NCBI GenBank assembly: GCA_029777335.1
Contig: JAKOSN010000060.1
Span: forward strand, 1-63,669
Direction of reading: 5' to 3'
From: Planctomycetota bacterium
Lineage (GTDB): Bacteria; Planctomycetota; Planctomycetia; Gemmatales; Gemmataceae
Length of the DNA: 63,669 nucleotides
Position numbers and translations under genes: made by a program. Shown in pieces: positions 8,455 to 18,496 of this stretch; the first letter of the stretch is position 1; the number at the start of each line of letters is the position of its first letter. Under the pieces are notes generated by a model. The model searched no databases, was not told the origin of the DNA, and saw nothing but the letters and a program-made list of their open reading frames with translations.

Positions 8455-9858
8455 ATGAAATTCCTGGCGATTCTCAAGGATTCCTTGAGGGAAACGCTCG
8501 ATGTCAAGCTGTTCTATGCGATGGTCCTCCTGTCGCTGCTGGTGTCGCTTTTTGTCGCCAGTGTCGTGTACAAGCCACAACCGATCGACGAGCAGATCAA
8601 GGGAAGCCTGACCTTCAGCCCCCTGCGGCCCACGGAGAATGTCAACTTCGACATTCTGATGAGACTTGCGCCGAACCCCGAGACGCAGGGCATCCCCGTC
8701 ATGGTGCAGATGGAAGATCTGCAGCGCACCGACCAGGGGCCGGCGAATCAACCCTGGGTCGGCAACTACGATTTCACCCTGGTCTTGAAGATCCCACACG
8801 AAACGGGACAACGTGGCCCGCGGATGGGTCCGCAGGGAAGAAATCCCCTGGAAGGAAAGAACGAGGCCGAGGTCCTGGCGGCGGTGAGGAAGGAGATCAC
8901 TTCGGATTTTCTCGAAGAGACGCTAAGCCGCCGGCTGAGTTTTCTCAAGGGGGTCAAGGTCAAGACCCTTCCCGCGACGGAGAAAGATCAGGTGGATTAC
9001 CGGGTGAGCTCGGAAGGAACGACCATCACCACCGCCAAGGCGTGGTTCCACCAACCCGCGCTGTTCTTTGGCCTGGTTGATGTACCCATTCCCCTGATGA
9101 CACTGGGGGACATCGTCACCTTCCTGGGCGATTACGTGATTGGGGGATTTGGGGCGATGGTCACCATCCTGTTGAGCATTGTGATGACCGCGTCCTTCTT
9201 GCCAAACATGCTCAGCAAGGGGTCTGTCGATTTGCTGCTGGTCAAGCCCATCAACCGGGTGAGCCTGTTTGTGTACAAGTTCCTGGGCGGGCTGACGTTC
9301 ATGTTCCTCAACACCGTGGTGATCATGGTGGGGATCTGGCTGGGCATCGGGGTGCGCACCGGGCTGTGGGTGGATGCGTTCCTGGTGTGCATTCTCGTCT
9401 ACACGTTCCAGTTCATGATCTTTTACTCGGTTTCGGCGGTGACGGCGGTCTTCACGCGCAGCGCCATTGTGGCGATTCTTGCCTCGTTTACTCTCTGGAT
9501 TGTCCTCTTTGCGGTCGGATGGACGCACTGGATCTTTGTGGAAGCCCAGCGCGACAACACCGAGTACAGCCGCAAATGGGGGTTTGTGCTCTACGATGGA
9601 GTGAAGGCGGTCTTGCCTCGGTACAAGGATCTGGACTGGCTGACTTCGCGGATGATCCGCCATGATCTGTTCCAGTTGACGCGCTCCACCGAGGAGAAAA
9701 ACAAGGCCCAGGAAGAGGAGAACACCAGGCGCTTCAACGAAAGTCTTGATAAAACATACAAAGGATACAATTGGACCAGCAGCCTGGCGGTGAGCAGTGT
9801 CTTCATCGCCCTGATGCTCGGGCTGGCATGCTGGCGTTTTTCCACCAGAGATTACTGA
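8455..9858 (+). CDS. ABC-2 type transporter permease
   Basis: 467 aa. One N-terminal membrane helix (FYAMVLLSLLVSLFVASVVY), a soluble extracytoplasmic region of about 190 residues, then five or so helices from about residue 225 on, ending in a helix and FSTRDY. This is the layout of ABC-2 exporter permeases. It is the partner of the ATPase just upstream. A charged stretch (STEEKNKAQEEENTRR) precedes the last helix. Confidence 0.85.
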   Translation: MKFLAILKDSLRETLDVKLFYAMVLLSLLVSLFVASVVYKPQPIDEQIKGSLTFSPLRPTENVNFDILMRLAPNPETQGIPVMVQMEDLQRTDQGPANQPWVGNYDFTLVLKIPHETGQRGPRMGPQGRNPLEGKNEAEVLAAVRKEITSDFLEETLSRRLSFLKGVKVKTLPATEKDQVDYRVSSEGTTITTAKAWFHQPALFFGLVDVPIPLMTLGDIVTFLGDYVIGGFGAMVTILLSIVMTASFLPNMLSKGSVDLLLVKPINRVSLFVYKFLGGLTFMFLNTVVIMVGIWLGIGVRTGLWVDAFLVCILVYTFQFMIFYSVSAVTAVFTRSAIVAILASFTLWIVLFAVGWTHWIFVEAQRDNTEYSRKWGFVLYDGVKAVLPRYKDLDWLTSRMIRHDLFQLTRSTEEKNKAQEEENTRRFNESLDKTYKGYNWTSSLAVSSVFIALMLGLACWRFSTRDY

Positions 9859-9864
9859 TCCGTC

Positions 9865-11256
9865 ATGGATGCTGTCTATCAGCGCTGTATCCATCCTCAC
9901 TGCGCGGCGACCTGTGCCGTGGAGGAAACGAGTTTTGTCTGTCCGCGGTGTGGAGGGCTGCTGGACGTGGTCTATGATTGGGACCGTCTACCGGTTCCGA
10001 CCTCCCTGCGCGCGTTCGAGGCCAAGTGGGCCGAGCGCACCAATCCGCTCTCGTTCTCCGGTGTGTGGCGATTTCGCGAGCTCCTTCCCTTTGCTTCCCC
10101 CGAGAAGATCCTCACCATCGGCGAGGGACAAACCATCCTGCAGCGCGCCGATATCGTCGCCAACTATGCCAACATGATGCCGGGGAACTTGTTCTTGCAG
10201 TACGAGGGGATGAATCCCTCCGGCAGCTTCAAGGACAACGGGATGACAGCGGCCTTCACGCATGCGCGCCTGGTTGGAGCACGGCGAGCGGCGTGCGCCA
10301 GCACCGGCAACACCAGCTCCTCGCTCGCCGTCTTCTGTGCCGCCACTGGGCTGATGCGCGCCATTATCTTTATCGGCTCCGGGAAGATCGCCTATGGCAA
10401 GCTCGCTCAGGGGCTGGACCATGGCGCCCTGACGGTGCAGATTGCGGGCGATTTCGACGATGCCATGCAGCGCGTGCAGCAGGTGTCGCGGCGCCTGGGG
10501 ATTTACCTGGTCAACAGCATCAATCCCTTCCGCCTGGAAGGGCAGAAGACGATCATGTATCGCATCCTGGAAGCCCTGAACTGGGAGGTGCCGGACTGGA
10601 TTGTGGTGCCGGGCGGCAATCTCGGCAATGTGAGTGCGTTTGGCAAGGCATTTTTCGAGCTGCGCGATCTGGGCTTGCTGCCCCGAGTGCCGCGGTTGGC
10701 AGTCATCAATGCCGCCGGCGCCAACACCTTCTACAACCTTTATGAGCAGCAGGGGCTGCGCTGGCAGGAGGGGAAACCAAATACCGCCGTTAGCGAGAGC
10801 TATTATCGCAAACTGGAGGCGGACCAGATCCGCGCGAGCACGATTGCCAGCGCCATCGAGATCAATCACCCGGTGAATCTGAACAAGGCCCTGCGTGCCC
10901 TGGAGCGGTGCGGAGGAGTGGTGCGCGAGGTACCGGATCAGGAGATTCTGGACGCCAAGGCGAAGGTGGGTGCAGGCGGGCTGGGGTGTGAACCCGCGTC
11001 GGCGGCGAGCGTGGCCGGGTTGCGGCGCCTGCGACAGGAGGGAGTCATCGGGGCCGAGGAACGTGTGGTTTGCGTGTTGACCGGGCATCAGCTCAAGGAT
11101 CCCACGGCGACGGTGGCCTATCACAGCGCCGATCAAAAGACATTTGATCAGGTGCTGGGGCAACGGGGGGTCAAGCGGGCGACCTTCGCGAATCGGGCGG
11201 TGCAGGTGGCCAACGATCTGGATGAAATCATCAAGGCGATTGAGGTGTACTCGTGA
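9865..11256 (+). CDS. thrC: Threonine synthase
   Basis: 463 aa. PLP-dependent enzyme that converts O-phosphohomoserine to threonine. The N-terminus has a zinc-ribbon-like segment (C..HPHC and CPRCGG), common in ThrC of this type. The PLP lysine is in [11 protein letters not shown], followed by the [14 protein letters not shown] phosphate-binding turn and [13 protein letters not shown]. It begins 6 bp after the ABC permease stop, and its stop overlaps the GTG start of dapB, so ABC transporter, thrC and dapB may share a transcript. Confidence 0.95.
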   Translation: MDAVYQRCIHPHCAATCAVEETSFVCPRCGGLLDVVYDWDRLPVPTSLRAFEAKWAERTNPLSFSGVWRFRELLPFASPEKILTIGEGQTILQRADIVANYANMMPGNLFLQYEGMNPSGSFKDNGMTAAFTHARLVGARRAACASTGNTSSSLAVFCAATGLMRAIIFIGSGKIAYGKLAQGLDHGALTVQIAGDFDDAMQRVQQVSRRLGIYLVNSINPFRLEGQKTIMYRILEALNWEVPDWIVVPGGNLGNVSAFGKAFFELRDLGLLPRVPRLAVINAAGANTFYNLYEQQGLRWQEGKPNTAVSESYYRKLEADQIRASTIASAIEINHPVNLNKALRALERCGGVVREVPDQEILDAKAKVGAGGLGCEPASAASVAGLRRLRQEGVIGAEERVVCVLTGHQLKDPTATVAYHSADQKTFDQVLGQRGVKRATFANRAVQVANDLDEIIKAIEVYS

Positions 11257-12065
11257 CCAGAACGAGTGTCGGCATTAACGGAGCTGCGGGCCGGATGGGG
11301 CAGCGGCTCCTGCATCTGGCGCATGCGGATCCAGGGCTGACCATCGGCGCAGCGCTGGAGTACGCCGGCCATCCCGCTCTGGGGCGGGATGCGGGGGAAC
11401 TCGCCGGACTGGGGGAAATCAAGGTTCCGCTGGTGAGCGAACCTGCGGTCAATCAACGCCTCGACGTGATGATCGATTTCTCCACCCCGGAAGGAACGAT
11501 GAAGGTGTTGCCCCTCTGTTTGCAACACAGCTGGCCGCTTGTAGTGGCCACCACCGGGCACACAGCCGCCCAGAAAGCGGACATCGAGGAGGCAGCCCAC
11601 GATATTGCCGTGCTCTATTCACCCAACATGAGCCTGGTGGTGAATGTGCTCTTTGAACTGGTTCGCCAGGCGGCCCAGTGCTTGCACGGCAAGGATTTCG
11701 ATGTGGAAATCCTCGAACGGCATCACCGCTACAAGAAGGATTCGCCCAGCGGCACGGCGCTGCGCTTTGCCCAGATCGTGCAGGAGGTGATGGGGCAGCA
11801 GCAGATCCGGCACGGTCGCGAAGGGATTGTTGGCGAACGACCGACGAGCGAGATTGGCGTGCATGCCATTCGAGGTGGAGATAATGTGGGAGAGCACACC
11901 ATCATCTTCACCACGCTCGGGGAGACGCTGGAACTGGTGCACAAGGGGCACAGTCGCGATAGTTACGCCAAGGGCGCGTTGCTGGCGGCCAGGTTTTTGG
12001 CGGGTCGACCGGCGGGTCGCTACAGCATGAACGATGTGCTGGGGTTGCCCAACCAGGGGAAATAA
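11253..12065 (+). CDS. dapB: 4-hydroxy-tetrahydrodipicolinate reductase
   Basis: 270 aa; the GTG start overlaps the thrC stop (GTGA). It reduces hydroxy-tetrahydrodipicolinate with NAD(P)H in the diaminopimelate/lysine pathway. Nucleotide-binding motif [11 protein letters not shown], the catalytic [15 protein letters not shown] segment, ATTGHT and the [16 protein letters not shown] motif are all intact. The coupling with thrC puts two branches of the aspartate pathway under shared expression. Confidence 0.96.
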   Translation: MTRTSVGINGAAGRMGQRLLHLAHADPGLTIGAALEYAGHPALGRDAGELAGLGEIKVPLVSEPAVNQRLDVMIDFSTPEGTMKVLPLCLQHSWPLVVATTGHTAAQKADIEEAAHDIAVLYSPNMSLVVNVLFELVRQAAQCLHGKDFDVEILERHHRYKKDSPSGTALRFAQIVQEVMGQQQIRHGREGIVGERPTSEIGVHAIRGGDNVGEHTIIFTTLGETLELVHKGHSRDSYAKGALLAARFLAGRPAGRYSMNDVLGLPNQGK

Positions 12066-12089
12066 GCCGCGCCGGGAGGTCGCGAAACG

Positions 12090-13517
12090 ATGGCGGAGTC
12101 GCTGCCAGACCTGATCGAGCAGATCCTGCGAGAATGCGCAGCGACCACGCCCAACCTGTGGTTCCCCTCGCGGTCGGCCCTGTCGCACGTGGTGACCTTG
12201 CAGCAGTTGCAACGCCTGGGAGAGCAACTCGGCGAGGCAGGATTTTTAACCACCGTTCGCGATCCGCACACGCACGAAAAAGGGTTTCAACCGACTCCGA
12301 GTGCGCTGCGTTTGCTGGAAGATCCCCAGGCGCTGGCGCGGCTACGTCAGGATCTGGGAGAAGCCACGCCGGTCCTGCCCCTGCAGGAGGAGGAACTTCC
12401 CTCGGATAGCCCCGAACAGCAGCGCATGGTCCACAAAACGCTGCGCGCGCCGGTGCGCTCGCGGGTGTGGCCGGTGTTGCTGGGGATCAACCTGGTGGTC
12501 TTCGCCCTGGAAATGTATCTGAGTGCTCAGGGGCAAGGAGTCACTTTTGGGGAGTTAACCCCGGGAGCCCTGAATCGCGTGGGGCTGCTCAGCTTTCCTG
12601 CGCTGATCCGGGGTGAACAGTGGCGCTTGCTGGCCTGCTGTTTCGTCCATCTCAGCCTGATCCACATCGCCATGAACATGTATGCCCTGTACATCCTGGG
12701 GCGAGATATGGAGTGGCTCTGGGGGCCGGTCCGCTTCCTGATCATTTACTTGCTGGCGGGGTTGGGGGGAAGCGTGGCCGCCATGCTTCTGCATCCCGAT
12801 CACCCGGTGGCGGGAGCCTCGGGGGCGTTGTGTGGCTTGATGGCAGGCGAGGCAGTCTGGTTGATTCTGAATCGGCGTTATTTGCCGAAGCAACTCGCTT
12901 CGCGTCAGCTCAGGAATATTGCGATCAATGCGTTTCTAATCGCGATGATCAGCATCATTCCCATTGTCAGTGGGGCGGGGCACCTTGGTGGGGCCGTGGT
13001 CGGTGCGGTGGCGGCCTGTCTACTCCATTACCAACGCTTCGCGCCCAGTCTTTTCCTTCGCGGCAGCGCTGCACTTCTCTTGCTGGCGCTCCCCGTGCTG
13101 TGCTGGCTGCCTCTCCAGGCACGGGTGCACGCGCACATCCAGGAAAAGACCAATGTGCTCAATTGCATTGTGATTGATGCCAAAAGTCGAGAGTATTACA
13201 ACACCGTGCTGGAACCCCTCCTGAACCAGCATCCGACCAGGCGAGACAATGAACAAGTCAAGGTGGCGCTTGAAGAGCTTCCGCAACAAATCGCACGGCT
13301 GAGCGAGGCCGCGCAATTCCTGGAGCCGGAAGAGCCGAATGCAAACCCCCTGCTCGACCACCAACAGCGGATCGAGGGGGCGCGCTATTTTGAAACCCGC
13401 GCGGAGCAATTCAAGCGGATTGAAGCCGTTCTCAAGAACGAACAAACGTGGGATACAAAACAGGAAGATCTCTTCAAACTGAGCGAAAAACTCCGCCCAA
13501 GATGGCTCGGGCGCTAA
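12090..13517 (+). CDS. Rhomboid-family intramembrane serine protease with soluble extensions
   Basis: 475 aa, GGAGG 10 bases before ATG 12090. Residues 1-125 are soluble, with a winged-helix-like or helical character and no recognised domain. The rhomboid core follows: HxxxN (His 192, Asn 196), GASG with the nucleophile Ser 244, and the catalytic His 298 in GAGHLGG, across six or so membrane helices. The last 130 or so residues are soluble and helical. Expected to cut membrane proteins within the bilayer; substrates unknown. It lies 24 bp after dapB and 30 bp before fbp. Confidence 0.9.
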   Translation: MAESLPDLIEQILRECAATTPNLWFPSRSALSHVVTLQQLQRLGEQLGEAGFLTTVRDPHTHEKGFQPTPSALRLLEDPQALARLRQDLGEATPVLPLQEEELPSDSPEQQRMVHKTLRAPVRSRVWPVLLGINLVVFALEMYLSAQGQGVTFGELTPGALNRVGLLSFPALIRGEQWRLLACCFVHLSLIHIAMNMYALYILGRDMEWLWGPVRFLIIYLLAGLGGSVAAMLLHPDHPVAGASGALCGLMAGEAVWLILNRRYLPKQLASRQLRNIAINAFLIAMISIIPIVSGAGHLGGAVVGAVAACLLHYQRFAPSLFLRGSAALLLLALPVLCWLPLQARVHAHIQEKTNVLNCIVIDAKSREYYNTVLEPLLNQHPTRRDNEQVKVALEELPQQIARLSEAAQFLEPEEPNANPLLDHQQRIEGARYFETRAEQFKRIEAVLKNEQTWDTKQEDLFKLSEKLRPRWLGR

Positions 13518-13547
13518 GTGTCCGCGCCGCAGCATGGAGTGCTTGCC

Positions 13548-14549
13548 ATGATCCCGACCACTCTCCTGACGGTTCAACAACACATTCTGGAAGAACAACG
13601 GCGTTATCACCCCGAAGCGACGGGCGAATTTTCCTGGCTCCTCTCGGGGTTGACCCTGGCGGCCAAGATGGTCGAAAGCCGGGTGCGCCGAGCGGGGCTG
13701 GGCGATCTGCTCGGCAGCACTGGCGAAAGCAATGTGCAAGGCGAAACGGTTCAGAAGCTCGATGTCTACGCCAACCACGCGCTGCTCTGGTGCCTGGGCA
13801 AACGCGGCAATGTCGGTGTGATGGCCTCGGAGGAGAATGATTCGCCCATCTTCGTTGAACGTGATCGCCACCACGGGCGCTATGTGGTGATTTTCGATCC
13901 ACTCGACGGCTCCAGCAACATCGACGTCAATGTGTCTGTTGGAACGATCTTCTCGATTCTGCGCCGGGAACCCGATCCCGAGCGAAAACGCGATCCTCTC
14001 CAGGATGTTCTCCAACCGGGGGTGCAGCAGATCGCCGCGGGGTACGTCGTCTACGGTTCCTCGTGCATGCTGGTCTACACCACGGGCAATGGCGTTCATG
14101 GCTTTACGCTCGATCCCGACATCGGGGCGTTTATCATCAGCCACGAAAACATTCGGATGCCGTCGGCAGGTTCGCTGTACTCGGTGAATGAAGCGAACGC
14201 CAACACCTTCCCGGAGCCGTATCAGCGTTTTCTGGGGGCCTTGCGCAGCGGACAGCTGGGCCGCTCCTACAGTTCGCGTTACATTGGCTCGCTGGTCGCC
14301 GACTTTCATCGCACGCTGCTCAAGGGCGGCATTTTCCTCTATCCCCCAACGCGGTCCTATCCGCAGGGGAAGTTGCGGTTGATGTACGAGGCCAATCCGA
14401 TCGCGTTCCTGGCCGAGCAGGCTGGAGGCAAAGCGACCACGGGGACGCGGCGCATTCTGGACATCGAACCGGAGAGCCTGCATCAACGCACGCCCCTGAT
14501 CGTTGGCGGAACCGAGGAAATGGAACTGCTCGCCTCCTACATGCGGTGA
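13548..14549 (+). CDS. fbp: Fructose-1,6-bisphosphatase, class I
   Basis: 333 aa from ATG 13548 (GGAG 10 bases upstream); a GTG at 13518, abutting the rhomboid stop, would add 10 residues. It removes the 1-phosphate from fructose 1,6-bisphosphate in gluconeogenesis. The metal-binding motif DPLDGSSNIDVN, the upstream ASEEND acidic pair and the C-terminal KLRLMYEANPIAFLAEQAGG segment are those of class I enzymes. Confidence 0.96.
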   Translation: MIPTTLLTVQQHILEEQRRYHPEATGEFSWLLSGLTLAAKMVESRVRRAGLGDLLGSTGESNVQGETVQKLDVYANHALLWCLGKRGNVGVMASEENDSPIFVERDRHHGRYVVIFDPLDGSSNIDVNVSVGTIFSILRREPDPERKRDPLQDVLQPGVQQIAAGYVVYGSSCMLVYTTGNGVHGFTLDPDIGAFIISHENIRMPSAGSLYSVNEANANTFPEPYQRFLGALRSGQLGRSYSSRYIGSLVADFHRTLLKGGIFLYPPTRSYPQGKLRLMYEANPIAFLAEQAGGKATTGTRRILDIEPESLHQRTPLIVGGTEEMELLASYMR

Positions 14550-14597
14550 CCATCGGCGCCTTCACCGATCCTTTATCCAAAGAAAAACACTCTCTGG

Positions 14598-14625
14598 TTG
14601 ACCTGTGTGTGGTGCTGTCTATGAA
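14598..14625 (+). promoter_or_regulatory. Putative sigma70-type promoter of the fasciclin gene
   Basis: TTGACC at 14598-14603 and TATGAA at 14620-14625 with a 16-bp spacer, about 60 bp before the start codon at 14687. Each element is near consensus, but planctomycete promoters are poorly defined. Confidence 0.35.
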
Positions 14626-14686
14626 TCTGATGTCGCTGGGTGAGCGACGACTCGGTTCACAGGATTACCTACCAAGGAGACCGGAC

Positions 14687-15172
14687 ATGTTGACCAAGAA
14701 GGCGTGGATCGTCCTGCCAGCACTGATGGCTCTGCTGGTTGCCGCCCCGGCCAATCGGGCAGCCGAACCCAAGGACATCGTGGAGACTGCCGTTGGCGCA
14801 GGGCAGTTCAAGTACCTGGCCAAGTGCCTGGAAACGGCAGGGCTGGTCGATACCCTCAAGGGGAAGGGACCGTTCACGGTCTTCGCGCCGACCGATGCGG
14901 CGTTCGAGAAGCTGGGGAAGGAGCAGATTGAAGCGCTGCTGAAGGACAAGGAAAAGCTGGCCGCGATCCTCAAATATCATGTGGTCAGTGACAAGGTCAT
15001 GGCAGCGCAGGCCGCCAAGCTGGACAAGGCCACCACGGTCCAGGGCAAAGCGCTGACGATCAAGGCGGAAGGCGGCAAGGTGATGATCAACAACGCCAAG
15101 GTGATCAAGGCCGACATTCAGTGCAGCAACGGGGTCATTCACGTCATCGACACCGTCCTGATTCCCGAATAA
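14687..15172 (+). CDS. Exported fasciclin (FAS1) domain protein
   Basis: 161 aa, AAGGAGA before ATG 14687. A signal peptide (cleavage near NRAAEP) and one complete FAS1 domain: GQFKYLAKCLETAGL, the conserved GPFTVFAPTDAAFEKL (H1 box), YHVVS, and the H2-like NGVIHVIDTVLIP end. FAS1 proteins act in adhesion or matrix binding outside the cell. Flanked by fbp and a sensor kinase, with no evident partner. Confidence 0.93.
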   Translation: MLTKKAWIVLPALMALLVAAPANRAAEPKDIVETAVGAGQFKYLAKCLETAGLVDTLKGKGPFTVFAPTDAAFEKLGKEQIEALLKDKEKLAAILKYHVVSDKVMAAQAAKLDKATTVQGKALTIKAEGGKVMINNAKVIKADIQCSNGVIHVIDTVLIPE

Positions 15173-15439
15173 CGGATCGACCGAGCTGGGTGTTACGAGG
15201 GGGTGGTCGTCACGGCGGCCGCCCCCTGCGTGTTTGCACCTTCCCCCCTCCCTTTCGCAGCCGTCACCTTTTGTCCTCCCTTCTCTCCGGGAATGCTCTA
15301 TTCCTCGGTCCTCTGGCGAGATATGCTAGTGACAGTCTGCCTCGCGCGGGGATGGAACCGAGAGCGCCCCTTGCCACCCGTCGAATCCGAGCAGGCGTTG
15401 GCATCCCTCCACTCGTCCGTTGCTGGTGAAAGTGCGGCG

Positions 15440-17446
15440 ATGAGCGAACCGCTGAACCTGTTCCTTCTCGAGGATGTGGAGGATGTGGCGCGTTCCATTC
15501 GCGCCGCCCTGGAACGCGCCGGGCATCGGGTAACACGTTGTCGCACCTCTGCCGATGCCCTGATTGTGCTCGGTCATGGCGCCTTTGACCTCGCCCTCCT
15601 CAAACATCGAATTCTCGATCTGACCGGGCTGGATCTGTTACACACGATCAGTCGGGAACACATCTCCGTCCCGGTCCTCTTGCTGACCGCTCCCGGCGAC
15701 GAGGAAGTGGCGCTGAACGCCCTGCGCGCCGGGGCGCTGGATTGTGTGGAGGTCGATCCCGGCCAGCATTTTCTGAACGAACTCGCCAAACGTGTTCTGG
15801 AATGTGTGGAGAAACATCGCCTGGGCGAACTCAACTGTCTGTTGATTCAGGCCCTCGAATCCGCCAGCGACGGGATCATGATCACCGATTTGCAAGGGAG
15901 TATCCTGCACGTCAACAGTGCACTGGAAGAAGTGACAGGGTATCGGCGCGAAGAGTTGCTCGGCCGTTCGCCCCGTGTGCTGAAAAGTGACCGCCACCCG
16001 GCGGAGTTCTATCGCCAGATGTGGCAAACGTTGCTCGGCCGAACGAGCTGGCGTGGCGAACTTCTCAATCGGCGCAAGGACGGCTCCCTGTACGAAGCGT
16101 CGATGACCATTTCGCCCATTTTCGATCAACATGGTAGCCTCACCCATTTTGTTGGGATTCAGCGCGATGTGACGGCCCACAAGCAACTGCAACGGCAATT
16201 ACTCCAGGCCCAGAAGATGCAAAGTGTGGGCACGCTGGCGGGGGGAATCGCTCACGAGTTCAACAATCTCCTCGCCGGGATTGGAGGCTATGCCGCGCTG
16301 GGGTTGCTCGAGGCCAACCTGAGCGAGGAGTTACGCGATGTTCTGCGCAACATTGCCTCTCTCTCTGAGCGTGCGGCGGGATTGACCCGGCAGTTGCTGG
16401 CCTTTGCTCGGACCCCGGTTCTGACGCGGCGGCCAACGGCGCTCGATGTCTTTCTCCGCGACACGGTGCAGTTTTTGAGGCAATCGTTGCGGATCGAGGT
16501 TGCGCTGAATCTCCCTGATTCCTCCGCGAGCAACCCAACTTGGACCCTGGAAGTGGATGCCAACCAGCTGCAGCAGGCGTTGGTGAACCTGGCGATCAAT
16601 TCTCGCGATGCGATACGGGAAAAGCAGGAGCGGCGGGCCGCTCGCACCGGGGACGGCCAGAAGCAAGCCTCCCCCGAGGATTGCACCATCACGTTTCGAC
16701 TTCGCGAGGTTCACTTCGCCGAGATGATGCCCGCATTTCCGCACAATGTTCCGGCGGGCGAGTATCTCCTGCTGGAAGTCGAGGACACGGGGTGTGGGAT
16801 GCCGCCCGAGGTCCTCTCCCAGGCGATCGATCCGTTCTTCACAACCAAGGAAGTTGGTCAGGGCACCGGGTTGGGATTGGCAGTGGTTTTTGGCGTGGTG
16901 CAGGGGCATCAGGGCTATCTGACCATCCGCAGTGCTCCGGGGGAGGGCACCTGCACTTCTCTTTATCTGCCGTGTCGTTCTCCCCTGGTCGCCGCTCCGC
17001 TGCCCAATGGCGAGGGCAAGCTGGCGCGCCTGGACCTCGAGCCCGACCCAGCGCCCCATTATCACATTCTGGTCCTTGACGACGAAGAGGCGGTTCTCGA
17101 TGTCATTCGGCGATTTCTTCAGCTTGCGGGGCATCGCGTCACTGCTGCCTCGAGTGGAGCTCAGGCCCTGGAGCTGCTCTCCAAAAACGTGGCGGTGGAC
17201 CTGGTGATTCTCGACTGGACGGTCTCAGGGGATCAGGGGACAACCCTCATTCGCCGGTTGCGGGAGCGATTTCCCACTCTGCCGATTCTCACCTGTCTCT
17301 CGGGGGAGCCAGGGGAATTTCCTCGTGATTTGCGATTGGAGCCGTCGCTGACCACAATCCGAAAACCCTTTCGGATGCACGAACTCTGGTTCGCGGTTCG
17401 CCAGGCCATTGCCCCCGACCGATTGGCGGTGGATTCAGAGCTGTGA
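15440..17446 (+). CDS. Hybrid sensor histidine kinase with N-terminal pseudo-receiver
   Basis: 668 aa from ATG 15440; an ATG at 15323 would extend it by 39 poorly coding residues. Domain order: a receiver-like domain (residues 1-120), PAS (about 135-250), HisKA with the phospho-acceptor His 272 in GGIAHEFNNLL, HATPase (N box ALVNLAINSRDAI, then EDTGCGM and GTGLGLAVV), and a C-terminal receiver with acceptor Asp 592. In the first receiver the acceptor position is Lys 55 (LALLKHRILD), so it cannot be phosphorylated in the usual way. No membrane helix, so a cytoplasmic sensor. No cognate regulator is encoded beside it. Confidence 0.9.
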   Translation: MSEPLNLFLLEDVEDVARSIRAALERAGHRVTRCRTSADALIVLGHGAFDLALLKHRILDLTGLDLLHTISREHISVPVLLLTAPGDEEVALNALRAGALDCVEVDPGQHFLNELAKRVLECVEKHRLGELNCLLIQALESASDGIMITDLQGSILHVNSALEEVTGYRREELLGRSPRVLKSDRHPAEFYRQMWQTLLGRTSWRGELLNRRKDGSLYEASMTISPIFDQHGSLTHFVGIQRDVTAHKQLQRQLLQAQKMQSVGTLAGGIAHEFNNLLAGIGGYAALGLLEANLSEELRDVLRNIASLSERAAGLTRQLLAFARTPVLTRRPTALDVFLRDTVQFLRQSLRIEVALNLPDSSASNPTWTLEVDANQLQQALVNLAINSRDAIREKQERRAARTGDGQKQASPEDCTITFRLREVHFAEMMPAFPHNVPAGEYLLLEVEDTGCGMPPEVLSQAIDPFFTTKEVGQGTGLGLAVVFGVVQGHQGYLTIRSAPGEGTCTSLYLPCRSPLVAAPLPNGEGKLARLDLEPDPAPHYHILVLDDEEAVLDVIRRFLQLAGHRVTAASSGAQALELLSKNVAVDLVILDWTVSGDQGTTLIRRLRERFPTLPILTCLSGEPGEFPRDLRLEPSLTTIRKPFRMHELWFAVRQAIAPDRLAVDSEL

Positions 17447-17473
17447 GAGAATCCCACGGGGAACAGAAGAGGT

Positions 17474-18496
17474 TCACGGAGACGGAGCAACAATCTCCAC
17501 GCGCGCCATCTCACGCAGGGGATCCGATCCCGCCATGAGCCAGGTTTCCTGCATGGTTGGAGTTCCCTCGCGACGCAAGCGTGCGGCCACCTCCTCGGGA
17601 CTGGTTACACGTAACACCGTGCCGGCATGCTGAAGGTGACACGCTTCCAGGTCAGCTGCTCCAAGCCCTTGCGATTGACCCCAATGGCGCCAAACGTGGT
17701 GCCACTGCTCCAGGGGAATTTCGGCGGCCAGTTCGGGGAGAAGCTCGCGCCAGTTGGAGCCGAGCACCAGGTTGGGGTGGTCCAGGTTAAGGTCCCACTG
17801 GGGAGGCTGTACACTGTAGCCTCGGAGTTCTTCCTTCCCCTCGGGAGTGTGGAGCAACACCTGGAGGAACAACGCCTGTTCCACGTGCGCAACCGCAATC
17901 CTGCGCCACGTGGCAAGGCGGGCGCGCTGCTCCTCCGGAAAGAGCAGAGAAACGAGGTCGTGAGGGAAGCCGTGGCGCGTCTTCCACTCCGGAGACTGGG
18001 CGAGATGGTCCTGCACCACTCCAAGGTTGAACTCCCAACTGGCCGCGGTCTGTGAGGGGAGAGTCCTTGGCTGATGCAACGGCAAGTAGCGCGGTGGGAC
18101 ACCTGGAGCGGTGCCGGCGAGGAAGTACAGGGTCCGACGTTGTTCACAGGGGGCGCTACACAGACCGGAGTGCAGGGCTTCTTTCCCGGCGTCGGTGATG
18201 GCCCACCCTGTGGCGGTGGGAGTAGCCAACCCCAGGTGACCGAGTCCATTCATGACACGGAAAAGCAACTGCGCGTCGAAGGGAACGGCCGCCATCCTCT
18301 GCTGGTGAAGAGTTTCCAGGAGCAGTTTTTCCAGAGCATCCAGTGGCCGGGCAGAGAGGCACTGGAACGACGCATCCAGGCGATGGAGGATCAGATGTTG
18401 AAGCCAGAGTGCACAGGGATGGGCCGCGCGCAGAAGCGACCACCACTGCGACAGAACAGGACCGCCGGGGATGCTCACGGATACCGCAGCGGTCAT
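17474..18496 (-). CDS. Unrecognised protein coupled to SF1 helicase, winged-helix-like segment
   Basis: 340 aa of unrecognised family. Residues about 78-112 (LLFRVMNGLGHLGLATPTATG then WAITDAGKEAL) look like a winged helix with a beta wing. The rest is mixed, rich in Trp and His, with no known catalytic motif, signal peptide or membrane helix. Its ATG overlaps the stop of the upstream helicase gene (ATGA), so the two are translated together and may form a complex. A DNA-binding adaptor for the helicase is a guess from that context. Confidence 0.75.
   Translation of the reverse strand: MTAAVSVSIPGGPVLSQWWSLLRAAHPCALWLQHLILHRLDASFQCLSARPLDALEKLLLETLHQQRMAAVPFDAQLLFRVMNGLGHLGLATPTATGWAITDAGKEALHSGLCSAPCEQRRTLYFLAGTAPGVPPRYLPLHQPRTLPSQTAASWEFNLGVVQDHLAQSPEWKTRHGFPHDLVSLLFPEEQRARLATWRRIAVAHVEQALFLQVLLHTPEGKEELRGYSVQPPQWDLNLDHPNLVLGSNWRELLPELAAEIPLEQWHHVWRHWGQSQGLGAADLEACHLQHAGTVLRVTSPEEVAARLRREGTPTMQETWLMAGSDPLREMARVEIVAPSP

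Noticed and set aside
9988..11163. Long minus-strand frame opposite threonine synthase
   Set aside because: thrC on the + strand has the PLP lysine and all flanking motifs; the other frame is a by-product of base composition.
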